64,000 nucleotides of DNA, taken from the NCBI RefSeq assembly GCF_014636315.1, contig NZ_BMED01000005.1:1-64000 (forward strand), read 5' to 3'. The stretch's first letter is position 1. Each line of letters opens with the position of its first letter. The position numbers and the translations under genes were made by a program. This stretch comes from Parundibacterium terreum (GTDB taxonomy: Bacteria > Pseudomonadota > Gammaproteobacteria > Burkholderiales > Burkholderiaceae_D). The notes under the pieces are model-generated. The model saw only the letters and a list, made by a program, of their open reading frames with translations. It was not told where the DNA came from and did not search any database. Positions 49,826 to 58,696 of the stretch are shown piece by piece.

Positions 49826-50881
49826 ATGAGCTTGTTCTCGTTGTTCAAAAAGAAGCAGGAAGCATCTCCCGACGCCGACAGCGGTGAGTTTCGTTCACGT
49901 GCCGAGAGCGACACCAAGCCGGCGCGCAGCCGCAGCAAACGTGGCGAGGGCGCAAAGAAAAATCAGGCCGACGATCCTCTTTTGCCGGAGAAGAAGCGCG
50001 CACGCCGGCGCTTGATCGGGGCAGTAGCCCTGGTGCTGGCAGCGGTGATCGGTTTGCCCATGATCCTCGATTCCGAGCCCAAGCCGCTGGCCGATGATAT
50101 CAATATCCAGATCCCTTCCAAGGACAAGCCTCTGAGCAGTGCTGCTGCCGGCAAGGAAAACGCCGAAGTGCTGGCTGCAGCCAGTGCCGAACAAGGCGCC
50201 CCCCGCACTGATAGCGCCAAGACATCTGCCAATGCGTCGAAGGCAAGGCCAGTCGAGCCGCAGGAAGAAATTATCGATCCGGCTACCCTGGTAGACAGTA
50301 AGAGCAAAACAGCGGTGCGCGAGACGGCTCCTGCAGTCGCTGCAGTGACCGCCGCCAAGCCGGCAGCGCACACCGAAAAAGAAAGCAAACCTGAGCGCAA
50401 GGTGGAAAGCAAGGCAGAAGCCAAGCCGGAATCTAAGCAGGAAGCCAAGCCCACAGCAGCCAAGAGCAGCGAAAAAAATAGTGCCGTTAATGCAGTTGCC
50501 GTAAATGATCAAAAAGCTACTGCAGCGAAACCTGCCGTCAAGGCAGCCGACTCTTCCGACGAAGCGGCACGTGCATTAGCGATCCTGGAAGGCAAGTCGC
50601 CGAAAGCTGCGGCCAAGGCGGCTGGTGACGCTGCCAAAACGGATAAGGCCTCTTCCAGCTTTACAGTGCAGGTTGCGGCATTGGCAACCCAGGAAAAGGT
50701 GGACGAGTTGCAAGGTAAGCTGAAATCCGAAGGCATCAAATCTTACGTTCAAAAAGTGACGACCACGAATGGCAAGATCACCCGTATCAAGGTAGGGCCT
50801 TTCGACTCCAAGGACGAGGCCGACAAGATGCGTGCAAAACTGGTCAAACTTGGCCTGAGTGGCACCGTGATACCGAATTGA
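49826..50881 (+). CDS. SPOR-domain membrane protein (DedD-like)
   Basis: A 351-residue bitopic protein: cytoplasmic basic N-terminus, one TM helix (~65-85, RRRLIGAVALVLAAVIGLPMIL), a long low-complexity periplasmic linker rich in Ala, Lys, Glu, Ser (~90-270) and a C-terminal SPOR domain (SFTVQVAALATQEKVDELQGKLKSEGIKSYVQKV...RIKVGPFDSKDEADKMRAKLVKLGLSGTVIP). SPOR domains bind denuded peptidoglycan at the septum, and DedD supports cell constriction. The position folC-dedD-cvpA-purF matches E. coli. ATG at 49826; TTG at 49820 is an alternative. Confidence 0.92.
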   Translation: MSLFSLFKKKQEASPDADSGEFRSRAESDTKPARSRSKRGEGAKKNQADDPLLPEKKRARRRLIGAVALVLAAVIGLPMILDSEPKPLADDINIQIPSKDKPLSSAAAGKENAEVLAAASAEQGAPRTDSAKTSANASKARPVEPQEEIIDPATLVDSKSKTAVRETAPAVAAVTAAKPAAHTEKESKPERKVESKAEAKPESKQEAKPTAAKSSEKNSAVNAVAVNDQKATAAKPAVKAADSSDEAARALAILEGKSPKAAAKAAGDAAKTDKASSSFTVQVAALATQEKVDELQGKLKSEGIKSYVQKVTTTNGKITRIKVGPFDSKDEADKMRAKLVKLGLSGTVIPN

Positions 50882-50961
50882 TGCGAAAGTGATGCAAATT
50901 GTGCGAATAAAACCGGGTAGGTCTGTAGAAATGAGGCTACTCCCTTGAATGAGCGCAATCC

Positions 50962-51450
50962 GTGACCATATTTGACTACCTGGTGGTATTCATTTTGCTC
51001 TGCTCGGTGGTCATTAGCACCATGCGCGGGCTGGTCAAGGAAATTTTGTCACTGGCAAGTTGGGTGGTCGCGTTTGTCGTTGCCAATGCCTTTAGCGCAA
51101 CGCTGGCGGAATGGATGCCGGATGTACTGCCTGGTCAGATGGCGCGCCTGATAGTTGCTTTTATCGCCTTGTTTATTGGCGTGCGCTTGCTAATGTCTTT
51201 ATTGACGATGGCTGTCGATGCCGTAATCAAGGCAGCGGGCCTGAGCCTTGCGGATCGTGGGCTGGGTGGTTTGTTTGGTTTGGCCAGAGGATGTGTGATT
51301 GTCATGGCGGCGGTGCTGTTATGTGGCATGACCTCCATCCCCAGGCAGGATTTTTGGAAGCAGGCATTGCTGAGTCCGGTCGCCGAGAGCGCGGCCACTA
51401 CCATAATGCCGTTTTTGCCGGATTCGGTTTCCCGGCATGTACAGTTTTAA
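50962..51450 (+). CDS. cvpA: CvpA family membrane protein
   Basis: A 162-residue protein with four TM helices: FDYLVVFILLCSVVISTMRGLVKEILSLASWVVAF (family signature RG-x-KE), ARLIVAFIALFIGVRLLMSLL, and GLGGLFGLARGCVIVMAAVLLC. Needed for colicin V production and for biofilm or stress traits in enterobacteria; molecular role unclear. GTG start at 50962 gives the exact family N-terminus (TIFDYLV). Sits directly before purF, as in many proteobacteria. Confidence 0.93.
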   Translation: MTIFDYLVVFILLCSVVISTMRGLVKEILSLASWVVAFVVANAFSATLAEWMPDVLPGQMARLIVAFIALFIGVRLLMSLLTMAVDAVIKAAGLSLADRGLGGLFGLARGCVIVMAAVLLCGMTSIPRQDFWKQALLSPVAESAATTIMPFLPDSVSRHVQF

Positions 51451-51534
51451 GAAGTACGCTGCGCCGGGCTGGCTTAGTGCTCATAGGGTTGCGTATTTCC
51501 AAGCAGGTTTTTATTTGTTTTTTAGGAGTCCACC

Positions 51535-53055
51535 ATGTGTGGCATCGTAGGCGTAGTCTCAAATAGTCCCGTCAACCAGCTTTTGTATGATGCCTTATTG
51601 TTGTTGCAGCATCGCGGCCAGGACGCCGCCGGTATTGCAACCGGGCATGGCAACAAGTTTGCAATGCATAAGGCAAATGGTTTGGTACGAGATGTGTTCC
51701 GCACTCGCAATATGCGTTCGCTCCCCGGCAATATCGGTATAGGCCAGGTCCGTTATCCTACTGCGGGCTCCACCAGCGAAGAAGAAGCTCAACCTTTCTA
51801 CGTCAATGCACCATTTGGTATCGTGCTGGCACACAACGGCAATCTGACTAATGCCGATGAGCTGAAGACAGAGCTGTTCAAGAATGACCGCCGCCACCTG
51901 AACACCGATTCCGATTCCGAAGTGCTGCTGAACATCCTGGCGCACCAGATCCAGGAAGTCACATCCGGTTATTCGCTGGATCCTGCCGCCTTGTTCCGTT
52001 CCGTATCGATGTTGCACAGAAGGGTGCGCGGTTCCTACGCGGTAGTGGCGCAAATCGCAGGCTACGGCTTGCTCGCTTTCCGTGATCCTTTTGGTATCCG
52101 TCCATTGTGCATAGGCGTATCGCGCACGGAAAACGGCGTTGAATACATGATCGCCAGCGAATCTGTTGCACTGGAAGGCCTGGGCTTCAAGTTCCTGCGC
52201 GATGTTGAACCTGGCGAGGCGATTTTCATTGATCTCGACGGCCAGATGTACAACGAGCAGTGTGCTGAAAATCCTACGCTGAATCCTTGCGCGTTTGAGT
52301 TCGTGTATCTGGCCCGTCCTGATTCCATTCTTGATGGTGCATCGGTCTACCTGACTCGCCTGAAAATGGGTGAGTACCTGGCCGACAAGGTACGCAGCCA
52401 GTTCCGCGCCGGCGATATCGACGTTGTCATGCCTATTCCCGACTCCTCCCGTCCATCGGCGATGGAACTGGCGATGAAGCTGAATCTGGATTATCGCGAA
52501 GGCTTTATCAAGAACCGCTATATAGGCCGTACTTTCATGATGCCGGGACAGGCGATACGCCGCAAATCGGTACGCCAGAAACTGAATGCGATCGGTTCCG
52601 AGTTCAAGGGCAAGAGCGTGCTGCTAGTGGATGACTCCATCGTGCGCGGCACGACCAGCCGCGAGATCGTGCAGATGGCGCGCGAATCCGGTGCCAAGCG
52701 CGTGATCTTCGCATCTGCTGCGCCTCCGGTTAAATTCCCTAACGTGTACGGCATCGATATGCCTACCCGCAGCGAACTGATTGCCTATGGCCGTTCCGAT
52801 GAAGAAGTTTGCCGTGAAATCACGGCGGATGCGCTGGTGTATCAGGATGTGGACGCGATGAAGCGTTCGATCTTTGATGTGAATCCGGCCCTCAGAAGCA
52901 TAGAGGCGTCCTGCTTTGATGGGAACTATATTACCGGCGACGTCAGCCGTGAATATCTGGATAGGCTGGAATTTGCCCGCAACAGCCCACGCCCTGACAC
53001 TGAAGATATTCTGCGTTCGCAATTGAATCTGAATCTGGCAGCGCGCGCCGACTAA
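51535..53055 (+). CDS. purF: Amidophosphoribosyltransferase
   Basis: First committed step of purine synthesis: PRPP plus glutamine to phosphoribosylamine. 506 residues. The mature N-terminal nucleophile is Cys2 (MCGIVGVV); glutaminase motifs RHRGQDAAGIA-like LLLQHRGQDAAGIATG and AHNGNLTN; PRPP loop LLVDDSIVRGTTSREIV. E. coli-type, without propeptide. Ribosome site AGGAG precedes the ATG. Ends at a strong terminator. In many Burkholderiales a metZ gene follows; here it is absent and a TonB-dependent receptor follows instead. Confidence 0.98.
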   Translation: MCGIVGVVSNSPVNQLLYDALLLLQHRGQDAAGIATGHGNKFAMHKANGLVRDVFRTRNMRSLPGNIGIGQVRYPTAGSTSEEEAQPFYVNAPFGIVLAHNGNLTNADELKTELFKNDRRHLNTDSDSEVLLNILAHQIQEVTSGYSLDPAALFRSVSMLHRRVRGSYAVVAQIAGYGLLAFRDPFGIRPLCIGVSRTENGVEYMIASESVALEGLGFKFLRDVEPGEAIFIDLDGQMYNEQCAENPTLNPCAFEFVYLARPDSILDGASVYLTRLKMGEYLADKVRSQFRAGDIDVVMPIPDSSRPSAMELAMKLNLDYREGFIKNRYIGRTFMMPGQAIRRKSVRQKLNAIGSEFKGKSVLLVDDSIVRGTTSREIVQMARESGAKRVIFASAAPPVKFPNVYGIDMPTRSELIAYGRSDEEVCREITADALVYQDVDAMKRSIFDVNPALRSIEASCFDGNYITGDVSREYLDRLEFARNSPRPDTEDILRSQLNLNLAARAD

Positions 53056-53070
53056 GCGACCGCCTGCTGC

Positions 53071-53108
53071 AAAAGCCCGCCCACACATCCTGTGGGCGGG
53101 CTTTTTTT
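53071..53108 (+). terminator. Intrinsic terminator of purF
   Basis: AAAAGCCCGCCCACA/TGTGGGCGGGCTTTT stem (15 bp), 5-base loop, long T run, starting 16 bases after the purF stop; it ends the trpF-purF cluster. Confidence 0.95.
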
Positions 53109-53156
53109 ATGTCTGGGCGATTCATCGGGCGAACAGCGTCCTGCTGAAAAACAACA

Positions 53157-53179
53157 AATGTAAAGACGCTCTTTACATT
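53157..53179. promoter_or_regulatory. Perfect inverted repeat in the purF - TonB receptor gap
   Basis: AATGTAAAG-ACGCT-CTTTACATT, 9-bp arms, 272 bases upstream of the receptor start. Symmetry suggests a regulator site. The gap 53109-53450 contains this, the Fur-like box and the promoter, and no supported gene. Confidence 0.4.
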
Positions 53180-53380
53180 CGCTTTGTGCTGGCAATGCAG
53201 GGAGCATATAGCCTCGATAAAAGGCCTTCGCTTGGAGGCATCGAGCCAGGCTCTGCCTCTTGCCTCAAAAGCAAGAGAGTGGAGTGTGGCGGCATTGCCT
53301 GATTGTTTCAATAAAATACAAAAACACGCCGTTTGTACTGGCTAGTCCTGCTGTTTAAAAATAGAATAGCACCCGGTCCA

Positions 53381-53427
53381 AATGCTTTTGATTCTCAATT
53401 GCATTGGGTTTGCTTAATTATTACTAT
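53381..53427 (+). promoter_or_regulatory. Fur-like box and promoter of the TonB-dependent receptor
   Basis: 53381-53405 is a 25-bp near-palindrome (AATGC..TTGA-TTC-TCAA..GCATT; 9 of 11 positions symmetric) resembling Fur boxes of the type GATTCTCATTTGCATT. It overlaps TTGCAT (53399-53404), which with a 17-bp spacer and TACTAT (53422-53427) makes a good promoter. Suggests iron repression. Confidence 0.6.
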
Positions 53428-53450
53428 TTCATAAAAATCGGCACTACATA

Positions 53451-55727
53451 ATGAGTAAGTTTCTTCCTGTTGCAACACTCGCATTTGTCGGCGCAACTTC
53501 CTTGCAGGCTCACGCAGATGAGCCCATCGCAGCGCCCAGCGATCCAGCCAGCCAGAAAGCCAGCAAACCCGCAGATAAACCAGCGCCAGCAAAAAATCTG
53601 GCACCAGCAACCAGCAAGGATGGCGAAAAGCCTGCTGTAGCTCCGCATGAGAAGCCGCAAAACGTCGTGATTGACGGCAGCCGCCAGTCGGATATGGATC
53701 AGCGCCGCATGTCCACCGCAGCCAAGATGATCTATGGCCGTGAAGAGCTGGACCGCAATGGCGATAGCACGATAGGCGAGATCTTGAAGCGCCTGCCCGG
53801 CGTGACCGTCGGCGGCCGTCCAGGCCGCGGCGGCGACATCCGCATGCGCGGCATGGGCAACGGTTATACGCAAATCCTGTTGAATGGAGAACGCGCGCCG
53901 CGCGGCTTTTCTATGGATTCGCTGTCTCCCGATCAGGTGGAGCGCATAGAGATTATCCGTGGACCGGTTGCCGAATACAGCACGCAGGCCATTGCCGGTA
54001 CGATCAACATCGTGCTGCGCGAAGACTACAAGCAAAAGACCACGGATATCCGTATCTCGGAAAGCCTGGAGCAGGGGCGCAGCGCACCCAATTTATCGGT
54101 CACCTATCCCGGTGAAGTGGGCAACCTGTCATACGCGTTGACTGCCTCGGTATCGAAAAATCGGCAGCATGATGACGTAACCACTGATACCAATGAAACC
54201 AATGCCCAGGGCAATATGCTGCAGCACCAGCATGACCTGACCAGCCGTGAATCGCGAGGCTTGCAGTTGACCCCGCGCTTTAACTACCGCTTCGAAAATG
54301 GCGATACCTTGAGCTTCCAGCCGCTGGTGACGAACTCGCGCAGCGACTCCAGGGTTAGCAGCAAGCTGGATCAGATCGGCGAAATACAGGAGTATGCGCA
54401 GGCCAATTCAGTCGGGCACTCCGAGACGACTTTCCTGCGCGGTTTTGGCAATTGGCAGCACAAGTTTGACGATAACGGCAAGCTGAATGTGAAGTTTGGC
54501 GGCGGTGTCGGCAAGATAGAGGGCAACTCCCTGCGCAGCGAGTACGGCACTGACGGCGCTTTCCTGAAAAGTATCAGCGATGATGCGACAACCCGGGATA
54601 CCACTGTGAATACCGGTGCGAAATACACCAAGCCCCTCGGCGACGGCCATACGCTGGCAGCAGGCCTGGATGTGGAAACGGGCAGGCGCAACGAAACCAA
54701 GGTCACGGTTGATGACAAGGGCGTTCCGCAATTTGCCGACTCTGGCGACAACCTGACCGCCAGCACGCGCCGCCTGGCGGCCTTTGTGCAGGATGAGTTT
54801 GACATTAATGAGCAGCTGTCCGCCTATGCGGGCCTGCGCTGGGAAGGCATACGTACCAGGAGCTCCATTTCTACCGGACCTATCGATAATAGCAGCAGCG
54901 TATGGAGTCCGGTGCTGCATGGCGTGTGGCGCATACCCGGTGAAAAGAAAGATCAGATACGGCTCAGCCTGACCCATGCTTATCGCGCACCATCGTTGAA
55001 CGACCTGATTGCCGTTCCTTCGATATCGCTGCTGAATGGACCTACCAAACCGGACCGCACCGGTAACCCTTTCCTGAAGCCTGAGTTGTCGAAAGGCGTT
55101 GATCTCGCGTATGAGCATTACCTGACCAACGCCGGCATTATGAGTGCGAACTTCTTCGTGCGCGACATCAGCGACCTGATACGCCGCACGACCGTGTTGA
55201 CGGATACCGTGACCGGCCCGCGCTGGGTTTCATCGCCAATCAATATTGGCCATGCGATCACCAAGGGCATAGAGCTGGAAGCTAAATTCCAGTTGCAGGA
55301 ATTTTTGCCGGAAGGTCCTGCGATTGATGTGCGGAGCAACTACAGCCGCTTCTGGTCCAGCGTGGACGGCATCCAGGGACCGAATAACCGCCTGGATCAG
55401 CAGCCCAAGGAAACCGCCAACTTCGGCCTCGATTATCGCCTGGCGAAAATGCCGCTGACGCTGGGCGGCAATTTCAACTGGACGCCGGCCTATGCGATCC
55501 AGAGCACGGAAACACAATTGAACAGCACCGGTGTCAAACGCCAGGTTGACCTGTACGCCCTGTGGAAATTTACCCCGACGACACAGTTGCGCATCGCGGC
55601 CAATAATCTGCAGGCAAATGATTATCTGACTGGCTCTTACGTAACGACAGGCGGCATCAATCATGTGGACAATACCGTTGCAAAAACGTATACCACCTGG
55701 ACCATCAGGCTGGAAATGAAAATCTAA
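53451..55727 (+). CDS. TonB-dependent outer-membrane receptor
   Basis: A 758-residue receptor: signal peptide (cleavage near residue 22, QAHA), a ~50-residue Pro/Ala/Lys-rich linker without an STN domain, plug domain (TIGEILKRLPGVTVGGRPGRGGDIRMRGMGNGYTQILLNGERA, DQVERIEIIRGPVAEYSTQAIAGTINIVLRE), and a 22-strand-type barrel with DEFDINEQLSAYAGLRWEG and HAYRAPSLNDL. No canonical TonB box could be assigned. The last residue is Ile (TIRLEMKI) rather than the usual Phe/Trp. The Fur-like box suggests ferric-siderophore or heme uptake. No TonB/ExbBD or siderophore gene nearby. Confidence 0.93.
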   Translation: MSKFLPVATLAFVGATSLQAHADEPIAAPSDPASQKASKPADKPAPAKNLAPATSKDGEKPAVAPHEKPQNVVIDGSRQSDMDQRRMSTAAKMIYGREELDRNGDSTIGEILKRLPGVTVGGRPGRGGDIRMRGMGNGYTQILLNGERAPRGFSMDSLSPDQVERIEIIRGPVAEYSTQAIAGTINIVLREDYKQKTTDIRISESLEQGRSAPNLSVTYPGEVGNLSYALTASVSKNRQHDDVTTDTNETNAQGNMLQHQHDLTSRESRGLQLTPRFNYRFENGDTLSFQPLVTNSRSDSRVSSKLDQIGEIQEYAQANSVGHSETTFLRGFGNWQHKFDDNGKLNVKFGGGVGKIEGNSLRSEYGTDGAFLKSISDDATTRDTTVNTGAKYTKPLGDGHTLAAGLDVETGRRNETKVTVDDKGVPQFADSGDNLTASTRRLAAFVQDEFDINEQLSAYAGLRWEGIRTRSSISTGPIDNSSSVWSPVLHGVWRIPGEKKDQIRLSLTHAYRAPSLNDLIAVPSISLLNGPTKPDRTGNPFLKPELSKGVDLAYEHYLTNAGIMSANFFVRDISDLIRRTTVLTDTVTGPRWVSSPINIGHAITKGIELEAKFQLQEFLPEGPAIDVRSNYSRFWSSVDGIQGPNNRLDQQPKETANFGLDYRLAKMPLTLGGNFNWTPAYAIQSTETQLNSTGVKRQVDLYALWKFTPTTQLRIAANNLQANDYLTGSYVTTGGINHVDNTVAKTYTTWTIRLEMKI

Positions 55728-55735
55728 GCTTTACG

Positions 55736-55761
55736 GCCGGCGCGATTCATCTCGCGCCGGC
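55736..55761 (+). terminator. Hairpin after the TonB receptor gene
   Basis: Perfect 10-bp stem GCCGGCGCGA/TCGCGCCGGC with a 6-base loop, starting 8 bases after the stop; only a weak T tract follows. 55762-55978 holds no further recognised element. Confidence 0.6.
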
Positions 55762-55978
55762 GTCTTACAGTCTTCCCATCTTCTCGCTGCGACACCGCTG
55801 CTTATTGATAGCCTAGTGATGGCTTGTTGGTGCCTTGTTAATTCTTGTGTCATTTTTTCTTGCCCTTGCTGCAAAAAAGCCTAATTTGGATGCATTAAAC
55901 TTGCCCAACATCATGTGCAACGCAACACAAGGGCGACAGGCGGAGTACAATAGTTTTTTCAGTACTTAAGCTTGCTCC

Positions 55979-56824
55979 ATGTTAGCCCGACCTTTGAACG
56001 TAGACCTCCATTGCCACTCCACCATCTCTGACGGCGTGCTTGCGCCTGCCGAAGTTGCGGCCAGGGCCAAGAAGAACGGCGTCGATGTCTGGGCTTTGAC
56101 GGACCATGATGAGATACGTGGCATACCCGAAGCGCGGGCTGCGGCCACTGCGCTGGGCATGCGTTATATCACTGGCGTTGAAATTTCAGTGACCTGGGCC
56201 GGCAGGACTGTCCACATTGTCGGCCTGAACTTCGATGAAACTTATCCTGAACTGGTGCGCGGGCTGGAAGCGACCCGCTCCGGCCGTGAACGCCGCGCGC
56301 GCGACATGGCTGCTGAACTGGCAAAGGCCGGCATTGAAGGCGCGTATGAAGGTGCGCTGAAATATGTCGGTAATCCCGACTTGATTTCCCGCTCCCATTT
56401 TGCCCGCTATCTGGTGGAGATAGGTGAGTGTGCCGATATCAACGAAGTATTCAAACGCTTTTTAGCCGATGGCAGGCCGGGCTTTGTGCCGCACCGCTGG
56501 GCAACGCTGGCCGAGGCTGTAGGCTGGATCACCAGGGCGGGTGGGGTCGCTGTTATTGCGCATCCTGGCCGCTATGAATTCAGCTCGGTTGCGTTTGATG
56601 CTTTGTTCCGCGAGTTCAAGGCATTGGGCGGGCTGGGCATAGAAGTGGTGACCGGCAGCCATACTGTTGACCAGTATTCGGAATATTCCAAGATTGCCAA
56701 CCGCTACGGCTTCCTGTCTTCGCGTGGTTCCGATTTCCATGGTCCGCATGATTCCGTAGTCGACCTGGGGCAATTGCCTGCGCTGGCGCCATCGCTGAAG
56801 CCTGTCTGGGATACCTGGGCCTGA
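55979..56824 (+). CDS. PHP-domain phosphoesterase (Rnm/YciV, RNase AM-like)
   Basis: A 281-residue PHP hydrolase: metal-binding NVDLHCHSTISDGVLAP (HxH), ALTDHDEIRGI, GVEIS, RSHFARYLVE, VAVIAHPGRY and SSRGSDFHGP. This is the YciV/TrpH group; E. coli Rnm removes nucleotides from RNA 5' ends, including rRNA maturation, and releases 3'-phosphate from pAp-type substrates. Begins a block that continues to htpX, a YciO-like protein and the M50 protease, conserved around trpS in Burkholderiales. No clear Shine-Dalgarno before 55979. Confidence 0.93.
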   Translation: MLARPLNVDLHCHSTISDGVLAPAEVAARAKKNGVDVWALTDHDEIRGIPEARAAATALGMRYITGVEISVTWAGRTVHIVGLNFDETYPELVRGLEATRSGRERRARDMAAELAKAGIEGAYEGALKYVGNPDLISRSHFARYLVEIGECADINEVFKRFLADGRPGFVPHRWATLAEAVGWITRAGGVAVIAHPGRYEFSSVAFDALFREFKALGGLGIEVVTGSHTVDQYSEYSKIANRYGFLSSRGSDFHGPHDSVVDLGQLPALAPSLKPVWDTWA

Positions 56825-56856
56825 GCATAGGCTTCAGCCCGGCACTAAACCTGACT

Positions 56857-56883
56857 ATGGCGGCTCGACAGGCCGCCATTTTG
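56857..56883 (+). terminator. Hairpin after the PHP gene
   Basis: ATGGCGGC/GCCGCCAT stem with TTTTG after it; moderate intrinsic terminator before htpX. Confidence 0.6.
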
Positions 56884-56914
56884 TTGATTGGCGTCAATTT
56901 CTGATGCGCGATAT

Positions 56915-56942
56915 CTTGTTTTTTTCTACAATATCCCCAACT
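56915..56942 (+). promoter_or_regulatory. Possible heat-shock (sigma32-like) promoter of htpX
   Basis: CTTGTTT (56915-56921), 13-base spacer, CCCCAACT (56935-56942), 40 bases before the htpX ATG. Resembles the sigma32 consensus in both boxes; htpX is heat-induced in E. coli. Weak evidence. Confidence 0.35.
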
Positions 56943-56981
56943 TAAGTAAGGTTTTACTTTTATCACTTCGGGGATATCTCT

Positions 56982-57860
56982 ATGAAGCGCATTTTTCTCT
57001 TTATTGCAACCAACCTGGCTGTCATGCTGGTCATGTCGGTGGTGCTGTCATTGCTGGGCGTTAATCGCTACCTGACGGCAAATGGCCTGCAATTGGGCAC
57101 TTTGATGGTGTTTTCTCTCGTCGTGGGCTTTACCGGCGCGATTTTTTCCTTGCTGATCAGCAAGCCGATGGCGAAATGGTCCACCGGTGCGCGAGTGATT
57201 GATGCCCCGGCATCCTCCACCGAGCTGTGGCTGGTCAATACCGTCAAGATGCTGGCGGAGCGCGCTGGAATCGGCATGCCCGAAGTGGCAGTCTATAACG
57301 GCGAACCAAATGCTTTTGCTACCGGCGCGTTCAAGAATTCTGCAATGGTCGCTGTCTCTACCGGCTTGCTGGAAAGCATGACCAAGGAAGAGGTTGAGGC
57401 TGTGCTGGGCCATGAGGTAGCGCATATTGCCAATGGCGATATGGTGACCATGACTTTGATACAAGGCGTGGTAAATACCTTTGTCGTGTTTCTGGCGCGT
57501 GTGGTAGGGTATGCGATAGACAAGGCTGTTTTTCGCAACAATAATGATGATGACAGGCCGGGTATTGGCTACATGGTTACGGTGTTTGTCTGTGAGATGG
57601 TATTCGGTGTGCTGGCCTCATTGATCGTTGCATGGTTCTCGCGCCAGCGCGAATTCCGCGCAGACGCCGGTTCGGCTACGTTGCTGGGTAGCGGCCGTCC
57701 TATGATCAACGCCTTGGCGCGTTTGGGTGGCATGGAGCCCGGTGAATTGCCGAAGTCGATGGCGGCAGCCGGTATCAGCGACAAGCCTGGTTTCAGTGAG
57801 CTGTTTTCCACGCATCCACCGATGCAGCAACGTATCGCTGCGTTGCAAAACATGAAGTGA
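56982..57860 (+). CDS. htpX: Membrane zinc metalloprotease HtpX
   Basis: A 292-residue M48 protease: two N-terminal TM helices ([46 protein letters not shown]), zinc site HEVAH (His144, Glu145, His148), two further TM helices after it, and the third ligand region [14 protein letters not shown]. Degrades damaged membrane proteins together with FtsH. ATG at 56982 preceded by GGGGAT. C-terminal [15 protein letters not shown] is the family ending. Confidence 0.97.
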   Translation: MKRIFLFIATNLAVMLVMSVVLSLLGVNRYLTANGLQLGTLMVFSLVVGFTGAIFSLLISKPMAKWSTGARVIDAPASSTELWLVNTVKMLAERAGIGMPEVAVYNGEPNAFATGAFKNSAMVAVSTGLLESMTKEEVEAVLGHEVAHIANGDMVTMTLIQGVVNTFVVFLARVVGYAIDKAVFRNNNDDDRPGIGYMVTVFVCEMVFGVLASLIVAWFSRQREFRADAGSATLLGSGRPMINALARLGGMEPGELPKSMAAAGISDKPGFSELFSTHPPMQQRIAALQNMK

Positions 57861-57940
57861 TTCAAAGTGATTTAATTGGCCTCGGTAATTGGCGGCAGTA
57901 GTTGCCGCCGATTTTATCGCAGTCTTTTCGTAGTTTTCTT

Positions 57941-58564
57941 ATGACGCAATATTTCCAAATCCATCCGGATAATCCGCAACTGCGTTTGATCAAGCAGGCG
58001 GTGCAAATTATCAAGAGCGGCGGCATCGTAGCGGTGCCGACGGATTCTTGCTATGCGCTGGTGTGCCAGTTGGATGACAAGGATGCGGTCACGCGCTTGC
58101 GGCGTATCCGCGGCGTTGACGACAAACACCACCTGACCCTGCTATGCCGCGATCTGTCTGAAATTGCACTGTATGCGAAAGTGGATAATCGCCAGTACCG
58201 CATGCTGAAGGCAGCGACGCCCGGACCATATACGCTGATACTGGAAGCGACCAAGGAGGTGCCGCGCCGTCTCAGCCACCCTTCGCGCAAGACCATAGGC
58301 CTGCGGGTGCCGGAAAATTGTATTACCCATGCCTTGCTGGACGAACTGGGGCAGCCGTTGCTTGGCACGACATTGATACTGCCGGGTGAAGAGGAAATAC
58401 AGACCGATCCGGAAGTTATCCGCGAAAGGCTGGAAAAAACTGTTGAGCTGGTCATTGATGGGGGCGCCTGCAGCTTGGTGCCCACCACGGTGATCGACAT
58501 GACCGATGAAATGCCGCAACTGATACGTCAGGGCAGGGGCGATGCTTCGCTGTTCGGTTTGTGA
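57941..58564 (+). CDS. YciO/Sua5/YrdC-family protein (threonylcarbamoyl-AMP synthase type)
   Basis: A 207-residue YrdC-domain protein: IKSGGIVAVPTDSCYALVCQLDDKDAVTRLRRIRGVDDKHHLTLLCRDLSEIALYA, then ATPGPYTLILEATKEVPRRLSHPSRKTIGLRVPEN and ACSLVPTTVIDMT. Residues for ATP and threonine binding in the KxR...S-x-N set are partly altered as in YciO, so it may make threonylcarbamoyl-AMP for tRNA t6A or be a YciO-type paralogue. Start at 57941 (MTQYFQIHPDNPQLR); the upstream frame from 57902 is not supported. Followed at 58608-58627 by a hairpin. Confidence 0.9.
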   Translation: MTQYFQIHPDNPQLRLIKQAVQIIKSGGIVAVPTDSCYALVCQLDDKDAVTRLRRIRGVDDKHHLTLLCRDLSEIALYAKVDNRQYRMLKAATPGPYTLILEATKEVPRRLSHPSRKTIGLRVPENCITHALLDELGQPLLGTTLILPGEEEIQTDPEVIRERLEKTVELVIDGGACSLVPTTVIDMTDEMPQLIRQGRGDASLFGL

Positions 58565-58607
58565 TTTTCCTGGCCTGTGCGGATATCCGTGCTTCAACGC
58601 ATAGATC

Positions 58608-58627
58608 GCGGAAATTCGAGTTTCCGC
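58608..58627 (+). terminator. Hairpin after the YciO-like gene
   Basis: GCGGAAA/TTTCCGC stem with a 6-base loop, 43 bases after the stop and 70 before the M50 protease; no strong T run. Confidence 0.45.
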
Positions 58628-58696
58628 AATACTTCTTCTCCCTGCAGCTTGCCTGCGTCAATTTACCTTTTGATTTTCTCCTGATTAAGCTATCGC

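Noticed and set aside
52943..53311. 122-residue minus-strand frame overlapping the purF end and terminator
   Set aside because: Crosses the purF terminator hairpin, has no ribosome site and no recognisable domain.
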